Positions 21,775 to 30,627 are shown, counted from the stretch's first letter. The stretch is DNA of 64,000 nucleotides from Variovorax paradoxus B4 (GCF_000463015.1 NC_022247.1:2666001-2730000), one strand, 5' to 3'. The notes: generated by a model not told the origin, from the sequence alone. Made by a program: numbers and translations.

Positions 21775-21894
21775 GTCTGGGCTTTGGGCTACCGAAGTTG
21801 GGTCGACCTTCGCTCGAGGCGGTATATGGCGGCGTGGAGTCGGTCGGCGCTACGGCGACTACTGGATATTTGGCGATTGCCAAATAAGCCGCTC

Positions 21895-21934
21895 CAAAAG
21901 GAAATGCCCCACTACCTTTTGAGTAGTGGGGCAT
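21895..21934 (-). terminator. intrinsic terminator of tRNA-Asn
   Basis: A perfect 12-bp stem (ATGCCCCACTAC at 21904-21915 and GTAGTGGGGCAT at 21923-21934) with a 7-base loop. Read on the minus strand it is followed by TTTCCTTTT. It begins 22 bases beyond the tRNA 3' end. A further 7-bp hairpin (21868-21885) lies beyond it. Confidence 0.75.
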
Positions 21935-21956
21935 CCAGAGGCCTTGCGGCTTGTAG

Positions 21957-22032
21957 TGGCTCCTCGACCTGGGCTCGAACCAGGGACCTACGGATTAACA
22001 GTCCGGCGCTCTACCAACTGAGCTATCGAGGA
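21957..22032 (-). tRNA. tRNA-Asn (GUU)
   Basis: 76 bases including an encoded CCA end. The acceptor stem pairs the terminal TCCTCGA/TCGAGGA arms, the T-loop contains GGTTCGAGCC, and the anticodon loop is C-T-G-T-T-A-A, giving anticodon GTT at 21997-21999 (complement). The 3' end points left, toward the low-GC patch of small genes, the side where tRNA-targeting elements normally insert. Confidence 0.97.
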
Positions 22033-22121
22033 ACAAGCCTCAGATTATAGCGTGGTTTTTTGAGCCTTTCGAGTGCGCGAATACGGCCGCCATAAATTTC
22101 TGAAAATTTTTTGACCGGTGC

Positions 22122-24290
22122 TCAGAGCGACACGCTCAAGCCGAGCCGCAGCGTGCGCGGCGCTCCGGGAAAGAGATAGATGTGGCCGAACTGGTAGGGC
22201 GATTCCTTCCAGTAGCGGCGGTCGAACAGGTTGTCGATGGCGATGCTCCAGCTCGTCTGGACGCCGCGCAGCCTGGTGTCGTAGCGCAGCACTGCATCGA
22301 CGCGCGTCCATGAGGGCAGAGTGATCGAGCCGTCGGGCAGCACGTTGCGCCGGCCTTCATGCGAAAGCTGTCCCAGCACTTCGAGTCCGGGCACCGAAGT
22401 CACGCGGTAGGCCGCTTGCGCGCGCAACACCTGCTTGGGCACGTTGGTGGGCGACTGGCCGTTGGTGGCGGGCTCGGCGGTGCTTCCGCGGCGCTTGGCG
22501 TCGATCAAGGTCACGCTGCCGCCAAGGCGCCAGGGCCCCGTGTTCCATTGCGCGCCCGCCTCGAGCCCGCGGTGCAAGGCGCTGCCGTCGTAGCGACCGT
22601 CGCAGGGCGTGGTGCCGAGCCGGTTGCAGGCGTCGAGATTCGTCATGGGGCGCTTGATGTCGAACCACGCGAGCTGCCAGGCGAAGGCGTCGCTGCCGCC
22701 CTTGAGTCCCAGTTCCCACTGACGCGAGGTCAGTGCAGGCAGCGCCTCGCCTGCGTTGGTGTACTGCGAACTCTTGTTCGGTACCACCTGCGACTCGATG
22801 CCCTTGCCCCAGCTCGCATAGGCCAGGAGGCCCGGCTGGATGGCGTAGCTGGCGGCGATCCATGGCGTGGTGATGCCGTCCTTGTAGCCGGTGGGGCGCG
22901 AGCCATCGGTGCGGATGCTGTCGCGATCGAGCCGCGTGTGGCGCACGCCGAGCCAGGTGGTGAAGCGGCTGTTCCAGCGGATCGCGTCCTGCACCGAGAG
23001 CTCGGTGGAGCGTTCGTCGCGGTTGGTGTTGGCGTCGGTCAGCGTGGGGTCCGGCGGCACGATGGCCGTGGCCCAGACGTTGCCGGTGCCGACGTAGTTG
23101 TAGGCCTGGTCCTGGAAGCGGTTGCGCACGCGGCTCGCGAGCAGGCCGAAGCCGAGCTCGTGCCGCACGCTGCCGGTCATCACGTTGCCCTTGAGGTTCA
23201 GGCTGCCGGCTGTTTGCGTGCGCCGCTCGTTCTCGCTGCGGAAGTCGTAGAAGTCGAAGGTGCCGTCGGAGCAATAGCGGTCATAGTTGCCTTCGGCGCC
23301 GCAGCCGAAGGCGTAGGCCAGGCGGTCATCGGTCTTGAGCCTTTGCTGGCCGATCTGTGCGCTCCAGCGCCAGTCGGCATCGAGCGCCTGGCTGAAGCGC
23401 ACGCTGCCGGTGAGCGCGTTGAACTCCGAAGGCTGCGACCATGGCTGGTTGTTGAGGTTGATCCTTGGATCGACCGGCGCGGGCAGCGTGCTGCCCAGCA
23501 GGCTGAAGCCGTTCTGGCTCGGCTGCGTCTTGTGGCTGCGCTCGATTTCGAATTCGAGCACCGAATCGCGCGTGATGCGCCAGTCGCCCGCCAGCGAGAA
23601 CATGTTGCGGTTGCCGTCGAGGTTGTGCGTCAGCGGCTTGAGGTTTTCGTTCGCCACGTTGAGCCGATAGCCGAACTCGTGGTTTGCACCGAAGCGCCCG
23701 CCGAGGTCGAGCGCGCCGAGCACGCTGCCGCGGCTGGTGGTTTCGATGCGCAGCGTGCGCAGGTCCTGCTCGGTGGGCCGCTTGACCACGTAGTTGACCA
23801 GCCCGCCCGGTGCACTGGTGCCGGCCTGGATGCCGCTGGTGCCGCGCAGGATCTCGATGCGTTCCTTGTTGTCGAGCGGGATCGATGTCTCGGCGCTGAT
23901 CGGCAAGCCCTCGCGCCGGTAGTTGAAGCGGTTGTCCAGCACGAAGCCGCGCACGGTCAGGTAGTCCCAGTAGCCGGCCGAGTTGTAGGCATCGGTCACC
24001 GAGGAGTCGAACTGCGTGAGGTCCGCGAGGCGGCGCGCACCGCTCGTGCGAAGCTGCATGCTGTCGATCACCGTGGCCGAGAGCGGCAGCTCGCGCAGCG
24101 GCACGTCGCCGAAGCCGCTCACGTCGGCTTGCGGTGCGGCATTGCTTTCGTTCACCGTGACGGCAGGCAGCTCGGTTTGCTGCTGGGCCTGCGCGCCGCC
24201 GGCGGCCAGCAGGAAAGCGGCAGCCATTGCACGCGAGACCGGCGTCAGCGGCCAGGATCGGAATTGCTTTTGTGTCATTTGTTCGTTCAT
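22122..24290 (-). CDS. TonB-dependent outer-membrane receptor in the thiamine operon
   Basis: 722 residues. Signal peptide ending A-Q-A (about residue 36), a TonB-box-like L-P-A-V-T-V, a plug domain (about residues 55-170, with L-R-G-T-S-G-I-Q-A-G) and a 22-strand-type barrel. By similarity it belongs with TonB-dependent siderophore receptors. However, its ATG overlaps the thiE stop by four bases (ATGA), so it is translated with thiamine synthesis genes. That suggests uptake of thiamine, a thiamine precursor or a cofactor for the pathway. The ligand is not determinable from sequence alone. Confidence 0.9.
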   Translation of the reverse strand: MNEQMTQKQFRSWPLTPVSRAMAAAFLLAAGGAQAQQQTELPAVTVNESNAAPQADVSGFGDVPLRELPLSATVIDSMQLRTSGARRLADLTQFDSSVTDAYNSAGYWDYLTVRGFVLDNRFNYRREGLPISAETSIPLDNKERIEILRGTSGIQAGTSAPGGLVNYVVKRPTEQDLRTLRIETTSRGSVLGALDLGGRFGANHEFGYRLNVANENLKPLTHNLDGNRNMFSLAGDWRITRDSVLEFEIERSHKTQPSQNGFSLLGSTLPAPVDPRINLNNQPWSQPSEFNALTGSVRFSQALDADWRWSAQIGQQRLKTDDRLAYAFGCGAEGNYDRYCSDGTFDFYDFRSENERRTQTAGSLNLKGNVMTGSVRHELGFGLLASRVRNRFQDQAYNYVGTGNVWATAIVPPDPTLTDANTNRDERSTELSVQDAIRWNSRFTTWLGVRHTRLDRDSIRTDGSRPTGYKDGITTPWIAASYAIQPGLLAYASWGKGIESQVVPNKSSQYTNAGEALPALTSRQWELGLKGGSDAFAWQLAWFDIKRPMTNLDACNRLGTTPCDGRYDGSALHRGLEAGAQWNTGPWRLGGSVTLIDAKRRGSTAEPATNGQSPTNVPKQVLRAQAAYRVTSVPGLEVLGQLSHEGRRNVLPDGSITLPSWTRVDAVLRYDTRLRGVQTSWSIAIDNLFDRRYWKESPYQFGHIYLFPGAPRTLRLGLSVSL

Positions 24291-25219
24291 GCGGAGGCGG
24301 CGCTCATGGCCGCCATCCATTGCGCGGCAGTGGCCTCGGGATCTTCTGCGGCGACAAGCGCGCGCACCACGGCGACCGAGCCGACGCCCGTGGCCAGCAC
24401 CTCGGGCAGGCGCATCGCATCGATGCCGCCGATGCCCACCTGCGGATAGCCGCGCAACAGGCCCGCATAGGCCGCGAGCCGCGCCACGCCTTGCGGGGCC
24501 GTGGCCATCCTCTTGAGGGTGGTCGGATACACCGCACCCATCGCGATGTAGCTCGGGCTCACTGCATCGGCGCGCACCATCTCGGCATAGCCGTGGGTGC
24601 TGACGCCGAGCCGCAGGCCCGCATCGCGGATCTGCTGCACCTGCGCGGGCGCGAGCGCGTCGAGGTCTTCCTGCCCAAGGTGCACACCGTAGGCGCCGGC
24701 GGCGATGGCCGCCTGCCAATGATCGTTGATGAAGAGCAGCGCGTCCGTGCCGCGCACGGCATCGACGGCCGCATGTACTTCGCGTTCGATGGTTGCCGCA
24801 TCGTCCGACTTGAAGCGCAACTGCACCGTGGGGACACCAGCGCGCGCCATGCGGCCGACCCATTGCGCGTCGGGCAGCACGGCGTAGAGGCCGAGCCGTT
24901 CGGGGCAGGGCGCGAAGGCGTCGCCGCGTTCGGTGGGCGGAAACGCGCGCAGGCCGAAATCGGCGGGCGTCTCGGGCCATTGGTTCGCATCGAACGCGCC
25001 GGTACGCACCGCCTGTGCCTGCCACGCTCGCGCCAGGCACTCGGCATCGATCTCGATGAAGCCGAGTGCCGTGCAGGCCTGCTTCGCGCCGCGATACACG
25101 GGGTCTTCCGAGGAGAAGCGGCCCGCCGAAATGGCTGCGGCCGTGGCGGCGCCGAAGCGCAGCCCGTGCGCCGCGACGATGGCGTGGGAGATGGCGCGGG
25201 CGTCGGTCGAAGCGCTCAT
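24287..25219 (-). CDS. thiE: thiamine phosphate synthase with N-terminal extension
   Basis: Joins HMP-PP with thiazole phosphate to give thiamine phosphate. 310 residues, about 100 longer than the usual ThiE; the ThiE barrel occupies about residues 105-305 (L-G-L-Y-A-V; I-N-D-H-W; G-V-H-L-G-Q-E-D-L; G-A-V-Y-P-T-T; G-I-G-G-I). The N-terminal part (A-A-I-S-A-G-R-F) resembles a piece of an HMP-kinase-like domain seen in some Burkholderiales ThiE proteins. It follows thiG by about 60 bases. Confidence 0.92.
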   Translation of the reverse strand: MSASTDARAISHAIVAAHGLRFGAATAAAISAGRFSSEDPVYRGAKQACTALGFIEIDAECLARAWQAQAVRTGAFDANQWPETPADFGLRAFPPTERGDAFAPCPERLGLYAVLPDAQWVGRMARAGVPTVQLRFKSDDAATIEREVHAAVDAVRGTDALLFINDHWQAAIAAGAYGVHLGQEDLDALAPAQVQQIRDAGLRLGVSTHGYAEMVRADAVSPSYIAMGAVYPTTLKRMATAPQGVARLAAYAGLLRGYPQVGIGGIDAMRLPEVLATGVGSVAVVRALVAAEDPEATAAQWMAAMSAASA

Positions 25220-25280
25220 TGAATGACCTTCGTGCTTCGCACTGCGGTGCGAGCTTGCTTGGGGCGGCCCGGCGCGGCGC

Positions 25281-26090
25281 TCATGGTGCGTGATGCCAGA
25301 AGGGCGTGCCGAGCACCGGCGTGCTGGGCTGCGCGGATTCCTGCGCGGCCATGGCGCCAGCGCGGTGGGCGGCGCGGCCGGCCTGCACGGCGTCCGCGAA
25401 GGCGCCAGCCATCGACACCGGATCCTGCGCCAGCGCCACTGCGGTGTTGAGCAGCACACCGTCGTAGCCCCATTCCATCACCTGGCAGGCATGCGAGGGC
25501 AGGCCCAGTCCCGCATCGACCAGCATCGGCACGCTGAGTCGTTCGCGCAGCAGCTGCAGCGCATAGGGATTGACCGGCCCGCGGCCGGTGCCGATGGGCG
25601 CTGCCCAGGGCATCACGGCCTGGCAGCCGACGTCGACCAGCCGCTGGCACAGCACGAGGTCCTCGGTGCAGTAGGGCAGCACCTGGAACCCGTCGCGGAT
25701 CAGCTGCGATGCGGCATCGACGAGGTTCAGCGTGTCGGGCTGCAGCGTGTAGTCGTCGCCGATGAGTTCGAGCTTGATCCACGGCGTATCGAACAGCTCG
25801 CGCGCCATCTGCGCGGTGGCAATCACTTCCTGCACGCTGTGGCAGCCGGCGGTGTTGGGAAGCACGGGCACATCGAGGCGGCGCAGCAGTTCCCAGAAGC
25901 CGTTGCTCGTGTCGTTGCCGCCCGAGCCCTGGTTGGCGGTCTGACGCCGCAGCGAAGCCGTCAGCATCGCGGGCTTCGCGCGCTTCACGGCGGCTTCGAG
26001 CAGATCGGGCGAGGGATAGCGCGCGGTGCCCAGCAGCAGGCGGCTCTGGAAGGTCTGGCCGTACAGAACCAGCGGGTCGTTCGTGTTCAT
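25281..26090 (-). CDS. thiG: thiazole synthase
   Basis: Builds the thiazole ring from deoxyxylulose phosphate, dehydroglycine and ThiS thiocarboxylate. About 269 residues with the Schiff-base Lys in the characteristic I-K-L-E-L-I-G-D-D segment and the phosphate-binding C-terminal G-V-L-L-N-T-A. I chose the ATG at 26090, which has GGAG nine bases upstream; an alternative ATG at 26108 directly abuts the thiS stop. Confidence 0.96.
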   Translation of the reverse strand: MNTNDPLVLYGQTFQSRLLLGTARYPSPDLLEAAVKRAKPAMLTASLRRQTANQGSGGNDTSNGFWELLRRLDVPVLPNTAGCHSVQEVIATAQMARELFDTPWIKLELIGDDYTLQPDTLNLVDAASQLIRDGFQVLPYCTEDLVLCQRLVDVGCQAVMPWAAPIGTGRGPVNPYALQLLRERLSVPMLVDAGLGLPSHACQVMEWGYDGVLLNTAVALAQDPVSMAGAFADAVQAGRAAHRAGAMAAQESAQPSTPVLGTPFWHHAP

Positions 26091-26108
26091 GGGTTTTGTC
26101 TCCATCAT

Positions 26109-26312
26109 TCAACCGCCCGTCACGGGGCGTATCACTTCGATGCGGTCTTCGGGCTGCAGCGCGCGCGCCGCATGGGCCGAGCGCGGCACGAACTCGCGGT
26201 TCACGGCCACTGCGAACGGCGGCACGGCGTTCAGCGCGGCCAGCGCGTCGATCACGGTGGCGCCGTCCGGCAGCGTGTAAGGCTTGTCGTTGATCATGAC
26301 ATTCATCGTCAT
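26109..26312 (-). CDS. thiS: sulfur carrier protein ThiS
   Basis: 67 residues, ubiquitin-like beta-grasp protein ending in the required Gly-Gly, which is adenylated and thiocarboxylated to donate sulfur for the thiazole ring. The start overlaps the thiO stop (ATGA at 26309-26312); two further ATGs nearby (26306, 26297) are alternatives. Encoded between thiO and thiG in one operon. Confidence 0.94.
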   Translation of the reverse strand: MTMNVMINDKPYTLPDGATVIDALAALNAVPPFAVAVNREFVPRSAHAARALQPEDRIEVIRPVTGG

Positions 26313-27400
26313 GCTTCGGATGTCTCCAGGCCGAGGTTCTGCGCGAGCGCAGAGCGGCCGTGCACGAGCAGCTCCATGGCGGCGTCGAGCACGGCGGGTG
26401 CGATCATGAAACCGTGGCGGTACAGGCCGTTGATCTGCAGCACGCGCGGCTGCGGTTGCCGGATGGCGGGCAGGTTGTCGGGCAGCGTGGGGCGGCATTG
26501 GGTCGCGATCTCGAGGATGCGGGCTTCGGCGAAGCCACTGTGCACGGCGTAGGCTGCACTCAGCAGCTCGAGCGTGGAGCGCACGCTGGCGGGCGACATG
26601 TCGTCGGATTCGATTTCGGTCGCACCGATCACGAACACGCTGCCGGGCTTGGGTGCGACGTAGAGCGGATAGCGCGGATGCACCAGCCGCGTGGGCCGCT
26701 GCAGCGCCACCTCGGGCGCATGCACGCGGATGACCTCGCCGCGCACGCCGCGCAGCGCGTTCCACTGCGGCTTGGCACCGAGGCCGCGGCAGTCGATCAC
26801 CCAGTCGGGCTGGCCCGGCGTGCCGGGGGCGAAATCGCCGGGTGCGCGCGGCGACTGCCAATGCAGCTTCACGCCGGGGCTGGCTTGCAGCGTGGCAAGC
26901 AGCGAAGCCAGCAGCGCGCGGTTGTCGAGCTGGCCTTCACCCGGAAGGAACAAGCCCTGTGCGAAGCGCTGGCCGAGCGAAGGCTCCAGCGTGGCAATGC
27001 CGGTGCCGTCGAGCGTGCGCATCGGGGCGAGCTCGGGCACCTGCGTGCCGGTGCGCGCCAGCACGCGCGCGAGCCGCGCGGCTTCGGCGGCGTCCTGCCG
27101 GTGCCACAGCACCAGCGTGCCTTCACGCTGGAAGAACACGGGCTGCACCAGCGGTGCCAGCAGCTTGGGCCAGCGGCTCAGCGCGTACTGCCCCATGCGC
27201 ACGACCGGCACTGGCGCCACGGCCGATTCGGCCAGCGGCGCGAGCATGGCGGCCGCCACGCGTGCGGCGGCGCCTTCGGCCTCGGGGCTGCCCGCTTCGA
27301 ACAGCTCGACCTCGCAGCCGGCCCGCGCCAGCGTGACCGCGAGCAGCCGGCCCATGAGGCCTGCACCGAGGATGGCGGCGGATTGGAATGGGAGGCTCAT
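26309..27400 (-). CDS. thiO: glycine oxidase
   Basis: FAD enzyme that oxidises glycine to the imine needed for the thiazole ring. 363 residues with an N-terminal Rossmann motif (I-L-G-A-G-L-M-G, about residues 10-17) and the C-terminal DAO-type G-L-Y-R-H-G-F-M-I-A-P. ThiO rather than the radical-SAM ThiH makes this an aerobic pathway. First gene of the leftward thiO-S-G-E-receptor operon. No riboswitch is visible between it and thiD; only a repeat element is there. Confidence 0.94.
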   Translation of the reverse strand: MSLPFQSAAILGAGLMGRLLAVTLARAGCEVELFEAGSPEAEGAAARVAAAMLAPLAESAVAPVPVVRMGQYALSRWPKLLAPLVQPVFFQREGTLVLWHRQDAAEAARLARVLARTGTQVPELAPMRTLDGTGIATLEPSLGQRFAQGLFLPGEGQLDNRALLASLLATLQASPGVKLHWQSPRAPGDFAPGTPGQPDWVIDCRGLGAKPQWNALRGVRGEVIRVHAPEVALQRPTRLVHPRYPLYVAPKPGSVFVIGATEIESDDMSPASVRSTLELLSAAYAVHSGFAEARILEIATQCRPTLPDNLPAIRQPQPRVLQINGLYRHGFMIAPAVLDAAMELLVHGRSALAQNLGLETSEA

Positions 27401-27406
27401 GGTTTT

Positions 27407-27512
27407 GCTCCTTCCCCCGCCGGGGGAAGGTTGGGATGGGGGCGGGCAGAGCGCCCGATGGATGCGCCGCGCGCCCTCACCCCGGCCTTCCCCCGGAAGG
27501 GGAGGGAGCAAG
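27407..27512. repeat. REP/MITE-like intergenic inverted repeat between thiO and thiD
   Basis: About 106 bases with inverted ends: GCTCCTTCCCC at the left matches the complement of GGGGAGGGAGC at the right in 10 of 11 positions. Each half also contains its own GC-rich hairpin (CTTCCCCCG and CGGGGGAAG at 27411-27429; CCTTCC and GGAAGG at 27486-27500). This is the pattern of short dispersed intergenic repeats common in Burkholderiales. It may have displaced the original promoter spacing of these divergent genes. Confidence 0.6.
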
Positions 27513-27540
27513 GCAGGGCCGGTCGCCGATAATTTTCAGC

Positions 27541-28398
27541 ATGACCCAAGCACTTTCCGACGCGCCCCAGGCGCCCCTGCGCTATGCACGCGTGCTCTCG
27601 ATCGCCGGCTCCGACAGCGGCGGCGGTGCCGGCATCCAGGCCGACCTGAAGACCTTCGCGGCGCTCGGCTGCTATGGCATGACGGCCATCACGGCGCTCA
27701 CCGCGCAGAACACGCTCGGCGTGTCGGGCATCCATGGCGTGCCACCGGCCTTTCTCAAGGCGCAGATCCAGGCGGTGGTCGAGGACATCGGCGTGGACGC
27801 GGTCAAGCTCGGCATGCTGCATGCGCCCGAGGTGGTCGAGGTGGTGGCCTGGGCCATCGATCACTACCGGCTGCCCAACGTGGTGCTCGACCCGGTGATG
27901 GTCGCCACCAGCGGCGACCGGCTGATCGCGGCCGATACCGTGCAGGTGCTGGTGCGCGAGCTGTTCCCGCGCGCCGTGGTGGTGACGCCCAACCTCGATG
28001 AAGCGGCCTTGCTCATCGGCCATGCCATCGACGGCATCGATGCGCTCGACGATGCGGCCAGCGAGTTGCTGGCGCTCGGCGCACAGGCCGTGCTGCTCAA
28101 GGGCGGCCATCTGCCGGGCGACGAAGTGGTCGATGTGCTGCTGGCGCGTGGCGGCGCGCGCAAGCGCCTGGCCTCGGCCCGCATTGCAAGCCGCAACCTG
28201 CACGGCACGGGCTGCACGCTGTCGTCCGCGATTGCTGCGCACCTGGCGCTGGGCGCGGCCTTGCCCGAGGCTGTGGAGCGCGCGCGCGCGTTCGTGCTCG
28301 GCGCCATGGCGGCCGGTGCGGATGTCCGCATCGGTGCGGGACACGGTCCGCTCAACCACGGCTTTGCACCAGTGCCGACGCACCGCCTGCCGTCGTAG
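27541..28398 (+). CDS. thiD: hydroxymethylpyrimidine/phosphomethylpyrimidine kinase
   Basis: Phosphorylates HMP and HMP-P for thiamine synthesis. 285 residues, ribokinase-like fold: S-I-A-G-S-D-S-G-G-G-A-G-I-Q-A-D (about residues 20-35), D-P-V-M-V-A-T-S-G, and the anion-hole L-H-G-T-G-C-T-L-S-S near residue 220. Divergent from thiO; its 3' end overlaps the converging cytX gene by 47 bases, so the two mRNAs are antisense there. Confidence 0.95.
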   Translation: MTQALSDAPQAPLRYARVLSIAGSDSGGGAGIQADLKTFAALGCYGMTAITALTAQNTLGVSGIHGVPPAFLKAQIQAVVEDIGVDAVKLGMLHAPEVVEVVAWAIDHYRLPNVVLDPVMVATSGDRLIAADTVQVLVRELFPRAVVVTPNLDEAALLIGHAIDGIDALDDAASELLALGAQAVLLKGGHLPGDEVVDVLLARGGARKRLASARIASRNLHGTGCTLSSAIAAHLALGAALPEAVERARAFVLGAMAAGADVRIGAGHGPLNHGFAPVPTHRLPS

Positions 28399-29692
28399 AT
28401 GTGGGCTTGGGCCGGCTGATCCAGGCCAGCACGAAAGTTGCCGCGAGCGTTGGCAGCGCCGAGCCGAACTGCGGCGCCCATCTGGCACAGGCGTGATAGG
28501 CCGCGATGCCCGCAATCCAGATCAGCGCCGCACCCAGGTCGACCCGGCGGCTGCCAACCGACGAGATGGCCTGCCCCGTGCCCAGCCGCCCCAGGATCAC
28601 GCCGTAGAGCGGAACGAACACCGAACTCAGCATCAGCAGGAACGGTTCGAGCGTGTGCATCGGCAGCACCAGCGCCAGCGCGGTGCACAGCGCCGCGAGC
28701 AGGAGGCCCCAGCGCCGCACGCTCCAGCGCGGCAGCAGGCTGTGGGTGGACACCGAGCCCGAATACACATCGCCATAGGCGTTGTCGAGTTCGTCGATCA
28801 GGATCAAGCCCAGCGCCACCAGCCCGCCTTGGGCGAGCAGCAGCGCGGTGACCAGGCCGGTGCCCGGCTCCGCCACGCTCACCACCATCACGCCGAGCGC
28901 ATAGCACCAGACGTTGGCCAGCGCATAGCCGATCCAAGTGCCGCTGAACGCGCTGCCGAGGCCGCCCGGGCTGCGCTTGCCGTGGCGCGCGTAGTCGGCC
29001 ACCAGCGGCAGCCACGAGACCGGCATGGCAATCACCAGGTCGAGCGCGCCGAACATGCCCATGCTGCCGTCGCCGGGGCGCGTCCAGAAGGCGTCGAGGC
29101 CCTTGGCTTGCAGGCGCGTCGCGAACTGCCAGGTCAGCCAGAGCAGAGAAAGCACCACCAGCGGCAGGCCGAAGCGGCTCACGAAGCGCCGCACCAGCTT
29201 GACCATGGAGCCGGCCAGAAGCGCCAGCAGCACTGCGCCCCAGAGCAGCGTGGTGAGGGCGCCGCCCAGTGGCCCGCCGAGTGCCAGGCCGAAGGCCTGT
29301 TGGCCGATGGCCTGCGTGCCCTCGCGCATGATCACGAGCTCGAAGGTGGTCCAGCCCACCAGCTGCACGATGTTGAGCAGCACCGGCAGCCGCGCGAAGG
29401 CGCTGCCGTAGGTGGCGTGCATCAGCCCGGCGCTCGCCAGGCCGCTCTCGCAGCCGAGCCGCGCGGTCCAGGCCAGGAGGCCCGCGCCAAGCAGCGAGCC
29501 CAGCACGATCGCGATGGCCGCGTCGCGCGTGCCCACCGCCGGCACCAGGTAGGCGCCGATCTGCATCACCAGCAGCCCGACGCCCAGGCTGAACCAGAGC
29601 GATGCGTGGTCGTGCCAGCCGAACACGCGCTGCGACGCGGGCAGCGGCGCCAGCGCCTCGTTGGCGGAAGAAAGTTCGTCGTCGTGTGCCAT
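28352..29692 (-). CDS. cytX: hydroxymethylpyrimidine transporter, NCS1 family
   Basis: 446 residues with about 12 membrane helices, nucleobase-cation-symport-1 family. Assignment as CytX (HMP uptake) rather than cytosine permease rests on the TPP riboswitch directly upstream and on thiD next door. The ATG at 29692 begins a hydrophilic N-terminus leading into the first helix at about residue 33. Confidence 0.88.
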   Translation of the reverse strand: MAHDDELSSANEALAPLPASQRVFGWHDHASLWFSLGVGLLVMQIGAYLVPAVGTRDAAIAIVLGSLLGAGLLAWTARLGCESGLASAGLMHATYGSAFARLPVLLNIVQLVGWTTFELVIMREGTQAIGQQAFGLALGGPLGGALTTLLWGAVLLALLAGSMVKLVRRFVSRFGLPLVVLSLLWLTWQFATRLQAKGLDAFWTRPGDGSMGMFGALDLVIAMPVSWLPLVADYARHGKRSPGGLGSAFSGTWIGYALANVWCYALGVMVVSVAEPGTGLVTALLLAQGGLVALGLILIDELDNAYGDVYSGSVSTHSLLPRWSVRRWGLLLAALCTALALVLPMHTLEPFLLMLSSVFVPLYGVILGRLGTGQAISSVGSRRVDLGAALIWIAGIAAYHACARWAPQFGSALPTLAATFVLAWISRPKPTSTTAGGASALVQSRG

Positions 29693-29733
29693 CCAGTTGC
29701 TCCAGTGCAAAAGGTTTGGCAGGTGGGCGAGGC

Positions 29734-29779
29734 TCCGGCGGTGGGGCCATCGCGCGAGACAACGCGACAGGCCGCCGGA
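29734..29779 (-). promoter_or_regulatory. expression-platform hairpin between TPP aptamer and cytX
   Basis: An 8-bp stem, TCCGGCGG with CCGCCGGA, spans 29734-29779, with an inner CGCG/CGCG pairing. It begins directly at the 3' edge of the aptamer. No T-run follows, so control is more likely on translation or through Rho than by intrinsic termination. Inference from layout. Confidence 0.5.
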
Positions 29780-29893
29780 CCAGCTTCCCTGCGCGAGGAT
29801 TACCTCAAGCCATGCAAATAAACACGGCAGAACAGGTTCAAAGGGTGTTTTCTCAGCCGGTCCGACGAGTCGGGCCAGCACCCCTAGCGAGTC
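29778..29893 (-). promoter_or_regulatory. TPP riboswitch (THI box) of cytX
   Basis: Read on the minus strand, the conserved THI-box elements occur in order: CTAGGGGTGC, then CTGAGA, CCCTTTGAACCTG, a variable P3-like arm, GAGGTAATCCTC and GCGCAGGGAAGC. The 5' and 3' ends can close a P1 helix. It sits about 85 bases upstream of cytX, so thiamine pyrophosphate should repress uptake of the pyrimidine precursor. Confidence 0.93.
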
Positions 29894-30003
29894 GCCATTT
29901 TAGGCGCGCATCGGCGCGCTCAGCGAAAAGTAGTTGGCGTACGGCAGAATCCGGCCATGAGCCGACGTCCGGTACCCTCGCCCATTTCGCTTGGAAGCTG
30001 AAC

Positions 30004-30627
30004 CTACCGGTCGCGTTCTGATGGCGTTGATCGACTCTTTCCGCCCAGCGACCCTAGCAGCGCGTGTTCTGTTGCTGCGGCTATCTGGTCTGCAAAGTTA
30101 CTTCCTACGGAACGTGCAAGCGTAACCGCTCCCGCAAGCGAAGAGAGGGCGGCGCAAGCGGCTCCAATGTCTCGTGGTGCATTTGGCGAGGCTGGACCGT
30201 CGACGATCACCTGCGCAACGTCGCGCAAAGCCTTTTCAAACGTCTCACGGGAACCTTCATCCGATCGCGCGACTTCTGCCGGCATCGTCTGAAGCGTGCA
30301 ACTCTCTGACAAGTCACAGGTCCGCTTGGCACTGAGGTAGAAGCGCACAAACTCCGGCCACCACGTGCTTCCGTGCTTTTCCTGGAAGTGCAGCACGCCG
30401 CCGCGCAATTCGGCCATGCCCTGTGCGACCGACTCCCGGAATGCGTGGGCCTTTGAGTCGAAATGAACGTAGAAGGCACCCGATGTCAGGCCTGCTTCCT
30501 TCGCCAGGCCGTCAACCCCAATCCCGCCAAATCCTGCCTTGCGAAACCCGCGCCCTGCGCCGTCCAGTATGCGTTGCCGCGTCTGCACCTTCTGTTCGGA
30601 CCTTGACACGAGCGGCTCCTTCAACAT
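30004..30627 (-). CDS. TetR family transcriptional regulator
   Basis: 207 residues. N-terminal TetR helix-turn-helix (about residues 15-60; R-I-L-D-G-A-G-R-G-F-R-K-A-G-F and T-S-G-A-F-Y-V-H-F) and a helical ligand domain. I chose the ATG at 30627; a longer frame to 30759 would run through the operator. Divergent from a tautomerase-like gene with an inverted repeat between them, the usual layout of a TetR repressor and its target. Base composition is less GC-rich than in the flanking genes. Confidence 0.9.
   Translation of the reverse strand: MLKEPLVSRSEQKVQTRQRILDGAGRGFRKAGFGGIGVDGLAKEAGLTSGAFYVHFDSKAHAFRESVAQGMAELRGGVLHFQEKHGSTWWPEFVRFYLSAKRTCDLSESCTLQTMPAEVARSDEGSRETFEKALRDVAQVIVDGPASPNAPRDIGAACAALSSLAGAVTLARSVGSNFADQIAAATEHALLGSLGGKSRSTPSERDR

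Noticed and set aside
21957..22032. Integration direct repeat of the tRNA-Asn 3' end
   Set aside because: I looked for a second copy of the last 20 or so bases elsewhere in the window and saw none. The island idea rests only on composition and position.
22122..25040. Apparent fusion of the TonB receptor with part of ThiE
   Set aside because: The upstream part is a shifted frame of thiE; the true proteins overlap by only four bases.
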